From assembly GCA_963922685.1 (NCBI GenBank), contig CAWUJM010000034.1, positions 1-19,959 of the forward strand: DNA of 19,959 bases, in the 5' to 3' direction. A program made the translations under genes and the position numbers. Below, one piece after another: positions 6,407 through 14,005 of this stretch (the stretch's first letter is position 1; every line of letters starts with the position of its first letter). The notes below the pieces were generated by a model. The model worked only from the letters and a program-made list of their open reading frames with translations, made no database searches and had not been told where the DNA came from. The stretch comes from JAHDBG01 sp963922685 (GTDB lineage Bacteria > Pseudomonadota > Gammaproteobacteria > Chromatiales > Chromatiaceae).

Positions 6407-7756
6407 ATGCTGATGAGTATACTGGCCTTTGTGGTCGCGATTGTGATTCTGGTCGGGATCCATGAATGGGGCCATTTTCAGGTGGCGCGGCTGTGTGGCA
6501 TTAAGGTGCTGCGTTTTTCGATCGGCTTTGGTCGGCCGTTGTGGCACTGGCGCGGGCGGCGGGATGACACGGAATATGTGATCGCGGCGATTCCGCTGGG
6601 GGGCTATGTTGCCATGCTGGATGAGCGTGAAGGCCCGGTGCCGGTGCATGAGCGCCATCGGGCATTCAACCGGCAGTCCATTCCGAAGCGTGCAGCGGTG
6701 GTGATCGCGGGTCCGCTGGTGAATCTGTTATTCGCGGTGATCGCACTGGCACTGGCTGGTCTGTGGGGAGAAACCGGGCTGCGTCCTCAGGTGGGCCAGG
6801 TGGTGCCGGACAGTCCGGCCGCACTGGCCGGGATGCAGGTGGATGATGAGATTCTGACGGTGAACGACACCCCCGTACAGACCTGGCGTCAGGTGTTGCA
6901 GGCACTGGCTGTCGCCAGCGTCCGGGGTGATCAGGTGGTGATGCAGGTGCGTGATGCACAGGGTCGGTCTGACTGGCGTCAGTGGTCTCTTCCGGACGAT
7001 ATGGCTGAGCGGGATCTGCTGCATGAGCTGGGTCTGCAGCCGAAACAGCCGGTGCTTCCGCCGCTGCTTGGTCGGGTGCTGGCGGACGGGGCAGCGGCAC
7101 AGGCCGGTTTGCAGGTGGGCGACCGGATTGTGTCTGTTGATGGTGTGGCCATCACGAACTGGTCGGACTGGGTAGCGATCATCCGGGCGCGCCCGGATCA
7201 GATGATCCGGCTGGTGGTGGAACGTGCTGGCCTGACTGAGTCGCTCGTGTTACGGCCTGAGGCACACCAGGCTGCAGGAGAGGTGATCGGACGGATCGGG
7301 GTGTTGCCGCAACCGTTGAGTGAAGCCGCTCTGGCTGCGTACCGGGTGACTTATCAGTTATCGCCGTGGCAGGCATTCACCAGCGGGGTGACGCAGACAC
7401 TGGATATGGTCGCACTCACTGGCCAGGTGATCTGGCGTATCCTGACCGGCACTGCGTCTGTGCAACATCTGAGTGGGCCGTTAAGTATTGCAGATGCTGC
7501 CGGACAGACCGTGCAACAGGGTCTGACACCATTTCTGAAGTTTCTGGCGCTGGTCAGTCTCAGCCTGGGCGTGCTCAATCTGTTGCCGGTTCCGGTCCTG
7601 GATGGTGGTCATCTGGTATATCTGGCACTGGAGGCGGTGCGTGGCAGGCCGCTACCGGAGGCCTGGCTTGCCTGCGGGCAAAGGCTGGGCCTGGCTGTGC
7701 TGGGCAGCGTGATGCTGCTGGTGTTTTATCTGGATATACAGCGTTTTCTGAGCTGA
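6407..7756 (+). CDS. rseP: Site-2 intramembrane zinc metalloprotease RseP
   Basis: The 449-residue protein has the S2P family layout. The zinc-binding HEWGH motif is at residues 19-23 in the first membrane helix, followed by GIKVLRFSIGFGRPLW. Two periplasmic PDZ domains lie near 125-200 and 215-290 (GLRPQVGQVVPDSPAALAG and GRVLADGAAAQAGLQVGDR-like openings). The third catalytic residue is in NLLPVPVLDGG at 391-401, followed by a last membrane helix. RseP cleaves anti-sigma factor RseA in the envelope stress response and clears signal peptides. AGGAGG at 6390-6395 supports ATG 6407; another ATG lies two codons on. The usual neighbours (dxr, bamA, skp) are absent on both sides in this window. 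Confidence 0.96.
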   Translation: MLMSILAFVVAIVILVGIHEWGHFQVARLCGIKVLRFSIGFGRPLWHWRGRRDDTEYVIAAIPLGGYVAMLDEREGPVPVHERHRAFNRQSIPKRAAVVIAGPLVNLLFAVIALALAGLWGETGLRPQVGQVVPDSPAALAGMQVDDEILTVNDTPVQTWRQVLQALAVASVRGDQVVMQVRDAQGRSDWRQWSLPDDMAERDLLHELGLQPKQPVLPPLLGRVLADGAAAQAGLQVGDRIVSVDGVAITNWSDWVAIIRARPDQMIRLVVERAGLTESLVLRPEAHQAAGEVIGRIGVLPQPLSEAALAAYRVTYQLSPWQAFTSGVTQTLDMVALTGQVIWRILTGTASVQHLSGPLSIADAAGQTVQQGLTPFLKFLALVSLSLGVLNLLPVPVLDGGHLVYLALEAVRGRPLPEAWLACGQRLGLAVLGSVMLLVFYLDIQRFLS

Positions 7757-8021
7757 AGCACAACGGTAATCCGGACTATCCGGGTCGGATGGGGAATTGT
7801 TGCCTCACATGTCATTCCGCGCGGAGCGTAACGAAGTCGCGGAATCCATCGCCAGCGGTGCCGGATTTGCGTAGCTCCGGCGGGTCAATCAGGAAGATTC
7901 TGCGACGACGGATCGTGCCGGAACTGAAGATCTGGTATGTCTCACTGGAGGTGACTCTGGCAGGATGTTGCAGATCAGCATAGCTGCACCATCACTGTCC
8001 CGGGGCTGTAACAATTTCGGT
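7757..8021. other. Intergenic region after rseP, no gene seen
   Basis: About 265 bp between the rseP stop and the putative fabA promoter. No convincing coding frame is present; frames that read through it only continue the rseP shadow. It holds one REP-like hairpin at 7811-7848 (listed separately). I see no hairpin with a T-tract that would serve as a standard terminator. Confidence 0.5.
7811..7848. repeat. REP-like palindromic repeat
   Basis: ATTCCGCG (7814-7821) pairs perfectly with CGCGGAAT (7838-7845) around a 16-nt loop, and the outer sequence reads GTCATTCCGCG...CGCGGAATCCA. Short palindromes of the form TCATTCC...GGAATCCA are frequent intergenic repeats in many proteobacterial genomes. 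Only one copy is in this window, so calling it a repeat is by resemblance. It lies about 50 nt after the rseP stop and could stabilise or end its transcript. Confidence 0.5.
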
Positions 8022-8049
8022 CTGACACCTGTCCTGACTATGGTAAAGT
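8022..8049 (+). promoter_or_regulatory. Putative fabA promoter
   Basis: CTGACA (8022-8027) and TAAAGT (8044-8049) are 16 nt apart, and the -10 is preceded by TGG (extended -10, TGnTAAAGT). The fabA ATG follows 54 nt downstream. No recognisable FabR or FadR operator was seen. Confidence 0.4.
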
Positions 8050-8103
8050 ACTGAACTTCTGATTTCCGGTCTGTTCTGACTGGTGCTGTGACAGGATGTT
8101 TTT

Positions 8104-8619
8104 ATGCCCCGCCCGACCTGCTATGATCGTGACGAACTGCTGCAATGTGGCCATGGCACAATGTTCGGGCCGGGTAACGCCCAGTTACCGGTCGGCAATA
8201 TGCTGATGATGGATCGCATCACGCAGATCAATGCTTCTGGTGGTGCGTTTGCAAAGGGCCAGGTAGTGGCTGAACTGGATATTCACCCGGATTTATGGTT
8301 TTTTCAGTGCCATTTTCCGGGCGATCCGGTGATGCCTGGTTGCCTTGGTCTGGATGCGCTGTGGCAGAATGTCGGTTTTTACCTGGCCTGGCTGGGCCAT
8401 CCCGGACGTGGACGCGCACTGGGTGTTGGTGAGGTGAAGTTTTCCGGTCAGGTGTTACCGGATGCGCAGAAAGTGACTTATTTTCTGGATATCAAACGGG
8501 TGATCACACGTCGGCTGGTGCTTGGCATTGCAGATGGTCGGGTGTTAGTGGATGGCCGGATGATTTATCAGGCGAAAGATTTACGTGTGGGTCTGTTTAC
8601 CTCAACTGAAGGTTTCTGA
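8104..8619 (+). CDS. fabA: 3-hydroxydecanoyl-ACP dehydratase/isomerase
   Basis: The 171-residue enzyme dehydrates 3-hydroxyacyl-ACP and isomerises trans-2- to cis-3-decenoyl-ACP, the branch point for anaerobic unsaturated fatty acid synthesis. The catalytic His70 is in WFFQCHFPGDPVMPG and Asp84 in CLGLDALWQ, the same positions as in E. coli FabA (172 residues). The C-terminal half keeps the GRALGVGEVKFSGQV strand. Its partner ketoacyl synthase fabB, often adjacent, is not in this window; dsbC follows by 44 nt instead. An AGGA about 9 nt before the ATG supports the start. Confidence 0.97.
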   Translation: MPRPTCYDRDELLQCGHGTMFGPGNAQLPVGNMLMMDRITQINASGGAFAKGQVVAELDIHPDLWFFQCHFPGDPVMPGCLGLDALWQNVGFYLAWLGHPGRGRALGVGEVKFSGQVLPDAQKVTYFLDIKRVITRRLVLGIADGRVLVDGRMIYQAKDLRVGLFTSTEGF

Positions 8620-8663
8620 TTGTCGGGTACCTCTGACTGTACCTGCGTTTTAAGGTGATATTT

Positions 8664-9413
8664 ATGCGTTTTCTGCAACATAACGGGACGTTAAAACGAT
8701 TTTTTTCCATCTGGCTGTGTGGTATATGGGCAACATCGGCACTGGCTGCCGGTACTGATACGGTTGAGCAGAAGATTCAGGCGGCACTGCAGTCAAAATT
8801 ACCGGAATTATCTGTGCAGTCAGTACGCCCCAGTGTATTGCCGGGATTATATGAAGTGGTGTTTGACACCAGTATCATTTATGTTGATGCCACCGCGCGT
8901 TATGTGCTGAGTGGCGATCTGTTTGATACAGACACACGCCAGTCGCTGACAGAAACACGCGTGGCGGCATTACGCGCAGATTTACTGGCGCAGCTGGACG
9001 AGAAGGATATGGTGATTTTTGCCGGTAAAGAACCAACGCAGACCGTGACCGTGTTTACCGATATCAGCTGTGGTTATTGTCGTAAGCTGCACAGCGAGAT
9101 TCAGGATTATCTGGATGCGGGTATCCGGATACGTTATCTGGCATTTCCACGCGCTGGTGTGACCAGTGAGGCGGGTAAGACAGCCGAATCAGTGTGGTGC
9201 GCCACAGACCGGAATCAGGCGATGACGGCGGCAAAAAGCGGCGAAAAGATTGCGCAGAAATCGTGTGACAACCCGATTGCTGAACAGGTGGCACTGGGCC
9301 AGCAGTTCGGTATCAGAGGTACACCGGCACTGGTGCTGGAAAATGGTCGTATTCTGTCTGGCTATGTGCCTGCAGAACGGTTGCAGCAGTTGTTAAGCCA
9401 GGACCAGAAGTAA
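8664..9413 (+). CDS. dsbC: Periplasmic thiol:disulfide isomerase DsbC
   Basis: The 249-residue precursor starts with a signal peptide (basic residues 2-12, hydrophobic 13-27, likely cleavage after SALA near 28). An N-terminal dimerisation domain follows to about 95. A linker helix leads to a thioredoxin-fold domain with the active site FTDISCGYCRKLH (CGYC at 136-139), the same dipeptide as E. coli DsbC. A structural cysteine pair (C179, C201) and the cis-proline in GTP (219-221) are present. DsbC rearranges wrong disulfides in the periplasm and is kept reduced by DsbD. I chose ATG 8664 because TAAGGTGA at 8651-8658 is its Shine-Dalgarno; a GTG at 8655 falls inside that site. Confidence 0.95.
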   Translation: MRFLQHNGTLKRFFSIWLCGIWATSALAAGTDTVEQKIQAALQSKLPELSVQSVRPSVLPGLYEVVFDTSIIYVDATARYVLSGDLFDTDTRQSLTETRVAALRADLLAQLDEKDMVIFAGKEPTQTVTVFTDISCGYCRKLHSEIQDYLDAGIRIRYLAFPRAGVTSEAGKTAESVWCATDRNQAMTAAKSGEKIAQKSCDNPIAEQVALGQQFGIRGTPALVLENGRILSGYVPAERLQQLLSQDQK

Positions 9414-9418
9414 AGGGT

Positions 9419-9465
9419 GGGGGCCTCTGAAAACGTGGCGAGCGCAGCAGTTTTCAGAGGTCCCC
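9419..9465. repeat. Short foldback element, shortened relative of the pgk-fba element
   Basis: Arms of 16 nt (9419-9434 and 9450-9465) pair with 15 matches and one G/T wobble, built around CCTCTGAAAAC / GTTTTCAGAGG, with a 15-nt loop. The right half GCGAGCGCAGCAGTTTTCAG is identical to the right end of the element at 15213-15332, and the left arm matches the other end, so this looks like an internally deleted copy. It fills most of the gap between the convergent dsbC and yhdP stops and may act as a two-way terminator despite lacking a clear T-tract. Confidence 0.75.
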
Positions 9466-9472
9466 GGATGGT

Positions 9473-12400
9473 TTATTCATCCAGCTGCAGCAGTTCTTCA
9501 TCAGTCCACCCGGTGTCGGTGCCAGTGGGTCGCAGTGCATCCCGGATACGTTGTAACACACCACGCTGGCGTGGCTTAGCGACCTGTTGCTGCAGTGCCT
9601 GAATCGCCTCTGATGTGGCCTGGCCTGTGCTGATGTCAGTGATTTCCGGTTGCTCCCAGGTGCCGGTGACCTGATAAGTAAACCGGGTCAGGCTGTCTAC
9701 CTGGCGACGCAATAATTGTTGTACCAGTAAGCTGGTCAGGGTGCCGACCGGCCCGCCCGCCAGGGCACCGGCCAGTAACAGGGTGCCGTCCAGCTTCGGA
9801 ATCACATACACCAGCTGTTCCAGATCCTGCTGAATCAGGCCGATCCGTCCGGCCAGCTGAATATAGCTGGTCGGGCCGTTGATGTGCAGATTGCGGGTAT
9901 GTGCCTGGCCTGCGCGGAACTGAAAGTTGCCCTGAATCTGATCAAAGCTGTGGCCTTTTTTCAGCAGATCGTCAAAATCAAGTTTCAGGCGGCGTTGTAA
10001 CGCATCCACATTGACCAGGCCCAGGATCCGGGTGATACCTGGGCTGACCTGAGTTAAGCGACCCGGACCCAGCCGGATGCCCGCTGTGCCCTGCAGTCCG
10101 GCTAGGCTGAATTGTTCGGGCCGACCAGTCCAGTGTAGTGCGATATCGCCCTGTGCTGAAGAATCATGTAACTGGCGCGGATAACCCCATCCGGTCAGCC
10201 AGGTACCCGGATCGCTGAACTGAAATCTGCCCGTCAGGCGGGTCTGATTATCCGGCTGATGCCAACTGCCCTGCAGCTGTAACTGCAGGTTATCACCCTG
10301 CACGGAAAGCTGTTTCAGTGTTTGCGTGGTGGCATTGTGCCGGGTGCGTAGCATCAGCGTACCCAGCGAGTGCTGATTGACGCGCAGATCGTCACACAGC
10401 AGGGCCAGTTCCGGCCAGTGTGCACTGTCTGCAAGATTTACGTCAGGTCTTCTTTTATGACCTGCGGGCCAGCTGAGATAGGCTTTGTGCAGATAACCCT
10501 TCAGTGTATGCCGGGCAGCATCATAATGTACTTCGCCGCTGATCTGCTGACTGTGCAGGGTGCCCTGAATCTGTTGTTGCTGCCGTGTAACCTGTAATTG
10601 CGCCTGATCTGCATTCAGAGCACCATACGCCAGCTGGTCTGCACTGACATCAATCTGCCAGGGCAGTGCTGCCGGGTTTGCGCTCGGGATGTCCTGCCAG
10701 AGGGTCTGCCAGACGGCCAGATTCAGTTGGGCAAAGGTGCCGGTCAGATGATAGCCGGTGGCTGGCAGGTGCGGCAGCGGTCGGGCATAACTGATGGCAC
10801 CGCGTTGCCAGTCATGGCTGAAGATGCCGCGTCCGTTGCGACCATAACGTACTGTATGGGGTTGGTTCTGATGTGCCGGAGACAGCGTCAGTCGCAGTGG
10901 ACGGGTGGTGTGTCGGGCCTTACCCAGCGGTGACGGCAGACGGATCGCCAGTCCGCGCAGGTCACTGTGGAGTTTTAACTGGTTAAACCATTGTGCCGGC
11001 AGGGGTTGTCGCGGAATGGCCAGGCTCAGTTGTGCCGGTGCGGAACCCTGCACCAGCCGGGTTGGAAAGTTTGGTAGCCAGGCTGCTATGGTGTCTGCAC
11101 TGAGTTGTTTGTCGAGCAGGATCAGGGTCTGTTCAGCTTCCGGGCGGATTGCCAGCCGGATCGGTTGTCCGCGCAGGCTGGCCTGCACGGCCTCTGCCTG
11201 TAGCCGGTTGTTCTGAACGGACAGGGTGCCTGCGATCTGATCCAGACGCACGTCGGCCAGTTGCAGACTGGTGTCGGTCAGACGGACAGAGCCATTCACT
11301 TGTGTCGGGTCGTGCCGGGCATGTAGTGGCAGCTGAATTTGTAACTGGCTGTGTGCGGTACCGCTCAACTGCATCTGTGCGGCCAGCTGCCGGATGGTCG
11401 GGCTGAGTGACCGGGCTTGCAGCAGTGTTGCCAGATCTGCTGCCGGCCCGTTTGCCGTAATGTCTAACTGTAATGGGTTGTCTGCAGTCAGATCAGCGAT
11501 CCGGGCGCGGGCCTGTACTGGTGAATTCAGCAGACGACCGGCAGTCAGGTCACCCAGTATCAGATCGGGTTTTAACGTCATTTGCAGCTGATCAATATGC
11601 AGCACTGGCCAGTCGGGATGGAAGGCCAGGGTTGCCGCACGAACCTGTGTGATAATTGAAAAGGTATCCGCCCGTCTGGCAGCATCGGGCAGGCGATCTG
11701 GTGAGCTGCTGAAGATCAGATCAGACTGCACAATCTGTCCGTCGCGTAAGGCGCGGTCTAGCCAGCGTACCAGTGCTGGTGACATGATCTGAGCCGGCAG
11801 ATAATGCGTGACTGCTGACAGTTGTCCGTCGTGCAGCCGGGTGCGCAGATCCAGATGCGGGTTGTGTTGTGCAGAGAGTGTCAGTTGCAGCTGGCTGTTG
11901 CTGCTGAAGTGCGGTGTGTCGAGCCGAATGTCATCGGCAGTCAGCTGCCAGGTGTCGGCATCCGTCCGGGTGCCCCGGATCCCGGCTGTCAGGTGGGTGA
12001 TACTGAGTGGTTGACGGAACAGGTTGGGGTAGTGCAGTGTGGCGTGATCAGCGGCCAGTGTGGCGTGAAGGTGATGCGGCGACCAGGTGATCTGTACCTC
12101 CTGTAACATCCCGGTCAGTTGCGCCGGTTGCAGCCATGTGTCTGGCAGGACGGGCAGCGTTGTGATCAGCGTGTGCAGAGGTGCCAGCACCAGGTTGGTT
12201 GCCTGCAGGCTGAGCTGTGAGCTTGCCGGGTCGTATTGCAGGTGTATCGGTTCTGCCGTTAAGGCAGGCCAGATGATCCGCAGGGTATCCGGTGCTGTCA
12301 GGCTGGTTGTGCTGAGCCGGATCGGGCCCAGAGCATGGGTCAGTTCCGCAGAGAAGCCGTGCGTATCCCAGGCCAGGGTTGCCTGCTCGATCTGCAGACC

Positions 12401-12640
12401 GTGTGACGGATCGCCGAGCACCAGATTCTGAATCTGCAGCCTCGGCAATCCCTGCGACCAGTCAGCCCGCAGTTGCCCGATCTGAATCCGGGTCTGCCAG
12501 TGCTCACTGAGCCAGGTGCTGACCCGGGGCGGATGCTGGCTCAGCCAGAACAGGCTGAGTTGTAATATCACTGCCGCAAGCACACCGGCCAGTAGCATCC
12601 CGGCGATGCTGATGCGGACGGCATTCAGAAGAAACAACAT
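9473..12640 (-). CDS. yhdP: YhdP family AsmA-like envelope lipid-transport protein
   Basis: The 1055-residue protein has an N-terminal membrane helix (about 8-33) and a very long beta-rich periplasmic part. The C-terminal block (GIRLGPGRLTQVSPGITRIL, then LDFDDLLKKGHSFDQIQGNF, then VTGTWEQPEI) is the AsmA-like end typical of YhdP. The middle fits the DUF3971 region. E. coli YhdP has 1266 residues, so this one is shorter but has both ends. In E. coli, YhdP together with TamB and YdbH forms bridge-like proteins that move phospholipids to the outer membrane. ATG 12640 lacks a good Shine-Dalgarno but is directly followed by the hydrophobic signal anchor. It is convergent with dsbC and divergent from gap. 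Confidence 0.88.
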   Translation of the reverse strand: MLFLLNAVRISIAGMLLAGVLAAVILQLSLFWLSQHPPRVSTWLSEHWQTRIQIGQLRADWSQGLPRLQIQNLVLGDPSHGLQIEQATLAWDTHGFSAELTHALGPIRLSTTSLTAPDTLRIIWPALTAEPIHLQYDPASSQLSLQATNLVLAPLHTLITTLPVLPDTWLQPAQLTGMLQEVQITWSPHHLHATLAADHATLHYPNLFRQPLSITHLTAGIRGTRTDADTWQLTADDIRLDTPHFSSNSQLQLTLSAQHNPHLDLRTRLHDGQLSAVTHYLPAQIMSPALVRWLDRALRDGQIVQSDLIFSSSPDRLPDAARRADTFSIITQVRAATLAFHPDWPVLHIDQLQMTLKPDLILGDLTAGRLLNSPVQARARIADLTADNPLQLDITANGPAADLATLLQARSLSPTIRQLAAQMQLSGTAHSQLQIQLPLHARHDPTQVNGSVRLTDTSLQLADVRLDQIAGTLSVQNNRLQAEAVQASLRGQPIRLAIRPEAEQTLILLDKQLSADTIAAWLPNFPTRLVQGSAPAQLSLAIPRQPLPAQWFNQLKLHSDLRGLAIRLPSPLGKARHTTRPLRLTLSPAHQNQPHTVRYGRNGRGIFSHDWQRGAISYARPLPHLPATGYHLTGTFAQLNLAVWQTLWQDIPSANPAALPWQIDVSADQLAYGALNADQAQLQVTRQQQQIQGTLHSQQISGEVHYDAARHTLKGYLHKAYLSWPAGHKRRPDVNLADSAHWPELALLCDDLRVNQHSLGTLMLRTRHNATTQTLKQLSVQGDNLQLQLQGSWHQPDNQTRLTGRFQFSDPGTWLTGWGYPRQLHDSSAQGDIALHWTGRPEQFSLAGLQGTAGIRLGPGRLTQVSPGITRILGLVNVDALQRRLKLDFDDLLKKGHSFDQIQGNFQFRAGQAHTRNLHINGPTSYIQLAGRIGLIQQDLEQLVYVIPKLDGTLLLAGALAGGPVGTLTSLLVQQLLRRQVDSLTRFTYQVTGTWEQPEITDISTGQATSEAIQALQQQVAKPRQRGVLQRIRDALRPTGTDTGWTDEELLQLDE

Positions 12641-12698
12641 GTAAAGGACGGTGTGCTCAGAGGGTGCGATGCAGATTGACGTGGCGATCTCAGTGCCA

Positions 12699-12807
12699 GC
12701 GTTATCCGGTCATGGCTCTCCGAGGTACGCCATAAACCCATCCGTGGGGGCTCGGCTGCGGCCGTCCGGGCCGCAGACGCCCTCGGAGAGCCATGACCGG
12801 ATAACGC
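12699..12807. repeat. Long palindromic element, copy 2 (27-bp perfect arms)
   Basis: Arms at 12699-12725 and 12781-12807 are perfect 27-bp inverted repeats (outer GCGTTATCCGG, inner CTCTCCGAGG). They enclose a 55-bp core (12726-12780) that is the reverse complement of the core at 3197-3252; the shared core includes GGCCGCAGCCGAGCCCCCAC. The core hairpin CTGCGGCC / GGCCGCAG is kept with a different loop. Outer arm ends resemble copy 1 (GCxTxATCCGG), while the middle of the arms is unrelated yet still paired. It sits between the divergent yhdP and gap starts. Confidence 0.9.
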
Positions 12808-12875
12808 CTTGCAGTGAAGTGGCACAACCACCTTCGTGGCTGCTTTCAGATCACCTCCGTTTCTGATAAAAAGAG

Positions 12876-12903
12876 CTGATCTGGCCAGCTGGCATCGTAT
12901 AAT
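12876..12903 (+). promoter_or_regulatory. Putative gap operon promoter
   Basis: A perfect TATAAT -10 (12898-12903) is preceded by a weak CTGATC -35 (12876-12881) at 16-nt spacing. The gap ATG is 81 nt downstream. The leader carries a hairpin GATGTCG / CGACATC (12914-12920 with 12938-12944). Confidence 0.55.
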
Positions 12904-12984
12904 AACTGAATACGATGTCGGATGCCGGGTTGAGATGCGACATCAGCTTCAACAGCGTCTTTTTTCGGGGAGAACGGATCAGAT

Positions 12985-13992
12985 ATGGCGATCAGAGTCG
13001 GAATTAACGGATTTGGCCGGATCGGCCGTATGGCACTGCGTGCCATTGCGCAACAGTTTGCAGATACCTTTCAGGTGGTTGCCATTAACGGGACACTGGA
13101 ACCGGATTATATGGCGTATATGCTGAAATATGACTCCATCCACGGGCGCTTCGCAGCTGATGTGCAGGTACAGGATGGTCATCTGGTGGTCGATGGCCGT
13201 ACCATCCGGCTGAGTGCGGACCGTAATCCGGCGAATCTGAACTGGGGAGATCAGGGGGTTGAACTGGTACTGGAATGTACTGGTGCCTTCCTGCGGGCCG
13301 CCGGGTGTGAACCACATCTGCAGGTCGGGGCGAACAAGGTGATCATGTCCGCTCCATCTAAAGATACGACTCCGATGTTTGTGTATGGCGTGAATCATCA
13401 GGCATATGCCGGTGAAGCAATTGTATCGGCAGCATCCTGTACCACCAACTGTCTGGCACCGGTCGCACAGGTACTGGTACAGAACTGGGGTGTCAGGCGA
13501 GGGCTGATGTCAACAGTGCATGCCGCGACGGCCAGCCAGAAGACCGTGGATGGTCCCTCGAAAAAAGACTGGCGCGGTGGGCGTGGTATTCTGGAAAACA
13601 TCATCCCGTCCTCTACCGGTGCAACCAGGGCACTAGGCCGGGTGATGCCTGAATTACAGGGCAGACTGACCGGCATGTCGTTCCGCGTACCGACCTCAGA
13701 TGTATCGGTGGTGGATCTGACCGTGGAGCTGGCCGCACCAGCCAGCTACGATGCGGTCTGTGCCGCGATGCAGGCTGCGGCACAGGCCGGTGCCTTGCGA
13801 GGGGTACTGGAATATACCGAAGACAGTGTCGTTTCGACTGATTTTCGTGGCCATCCGGCCGCATCCATCTTTGATGCGAAGGCAGGTATCGCGCTGGATG
13901 ATACCTTCATGAAGCTGGTGTGCTGGTATGACAACGAATATGGCTATGCCTGCAACCTGTTGCGCCTGGCGCAACATGTGATGTCAGCTTAA
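12985..13992 (+). CDS. gap: Glyceraldehyde-3-phosphate dehydrogenase, type I
   Basis: The 335-residue enzyme oxidises glyceraldehyde 3-phosphate to 1,3-bisphosphoglycerate. The Rossmann motif GINGFGRIGR is at residues 6-15, the catalytic Cys152 in SAASCTTNCLAP and His179 in STVHAATASQK. The GPSKKDWRGGRG phosphate loop and the WYDNEYGY C-terminal signature are intact. The residue after AIN at the end of the second beta strand is Gly36 (AINGTLEPDYMAYML), where E. coli-type NAD enzymes have Asp (AINDLLDADYMAYML). That Asp binds the adenosine ribose of NAD, so cofactor preference may be altered. GGGGAGAA lies about 10 nt before the ATG. It leads the gap-pgk-fba cluster. Confidence 0.97.
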   Translation: MAIRVGINGFGRIGRMALRAIAQQFADTFQVVAINGTLEPDYMAYMLKYDSIHGRFAADVQVQDGHLVVDGRTIRLSADRNPANLNWGDQGVELVLECTGAFLRAAGCEPHLQVGANKVIMSAPSKDTTPMFVYGVNHQAYAGEAIVSAASCTTNCLAPVAQVLVQNWGVRRGLMSTVHAATASQKTVDGPSKKDWRGGRGILENIIPSSTGATRALGRVMPELQGRLTGMSFRVPTSDVSVVDLTVELAAPASYDAVCAAMQAAAQAGALRGVLEYTEDSVVSTDFRGHPAASIFDAKAGIALDDTFMKLVCWYDNEYGYACNLLRLAQHVMSA

Positions 13993-14005
13993 GCACGGGG
14001 ACGCC

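Noticed and set aside
7366..7983. 205-residue plus-strand open frame running past the rseP end
   Set aside because: Most of it is an out-of-frame shadow of rseP, and the tail runs through the REP-like repeat.
9473..12640. yhdP as a truncated or broken gene because it is shorter than the E. coli protein
   Set aside because: Both the N-terminal anchor and the C-terminal AsmA-like block are present in one uninterrupted frame, so natural length variation is more likely.
12961..12968. T-tract before gap as an intrinsic terminator or attenuator
   Set aside because: The hairpin at 12914-12944 is separated from the T-run by 15 or more nt, so it does not form a standard terminator.
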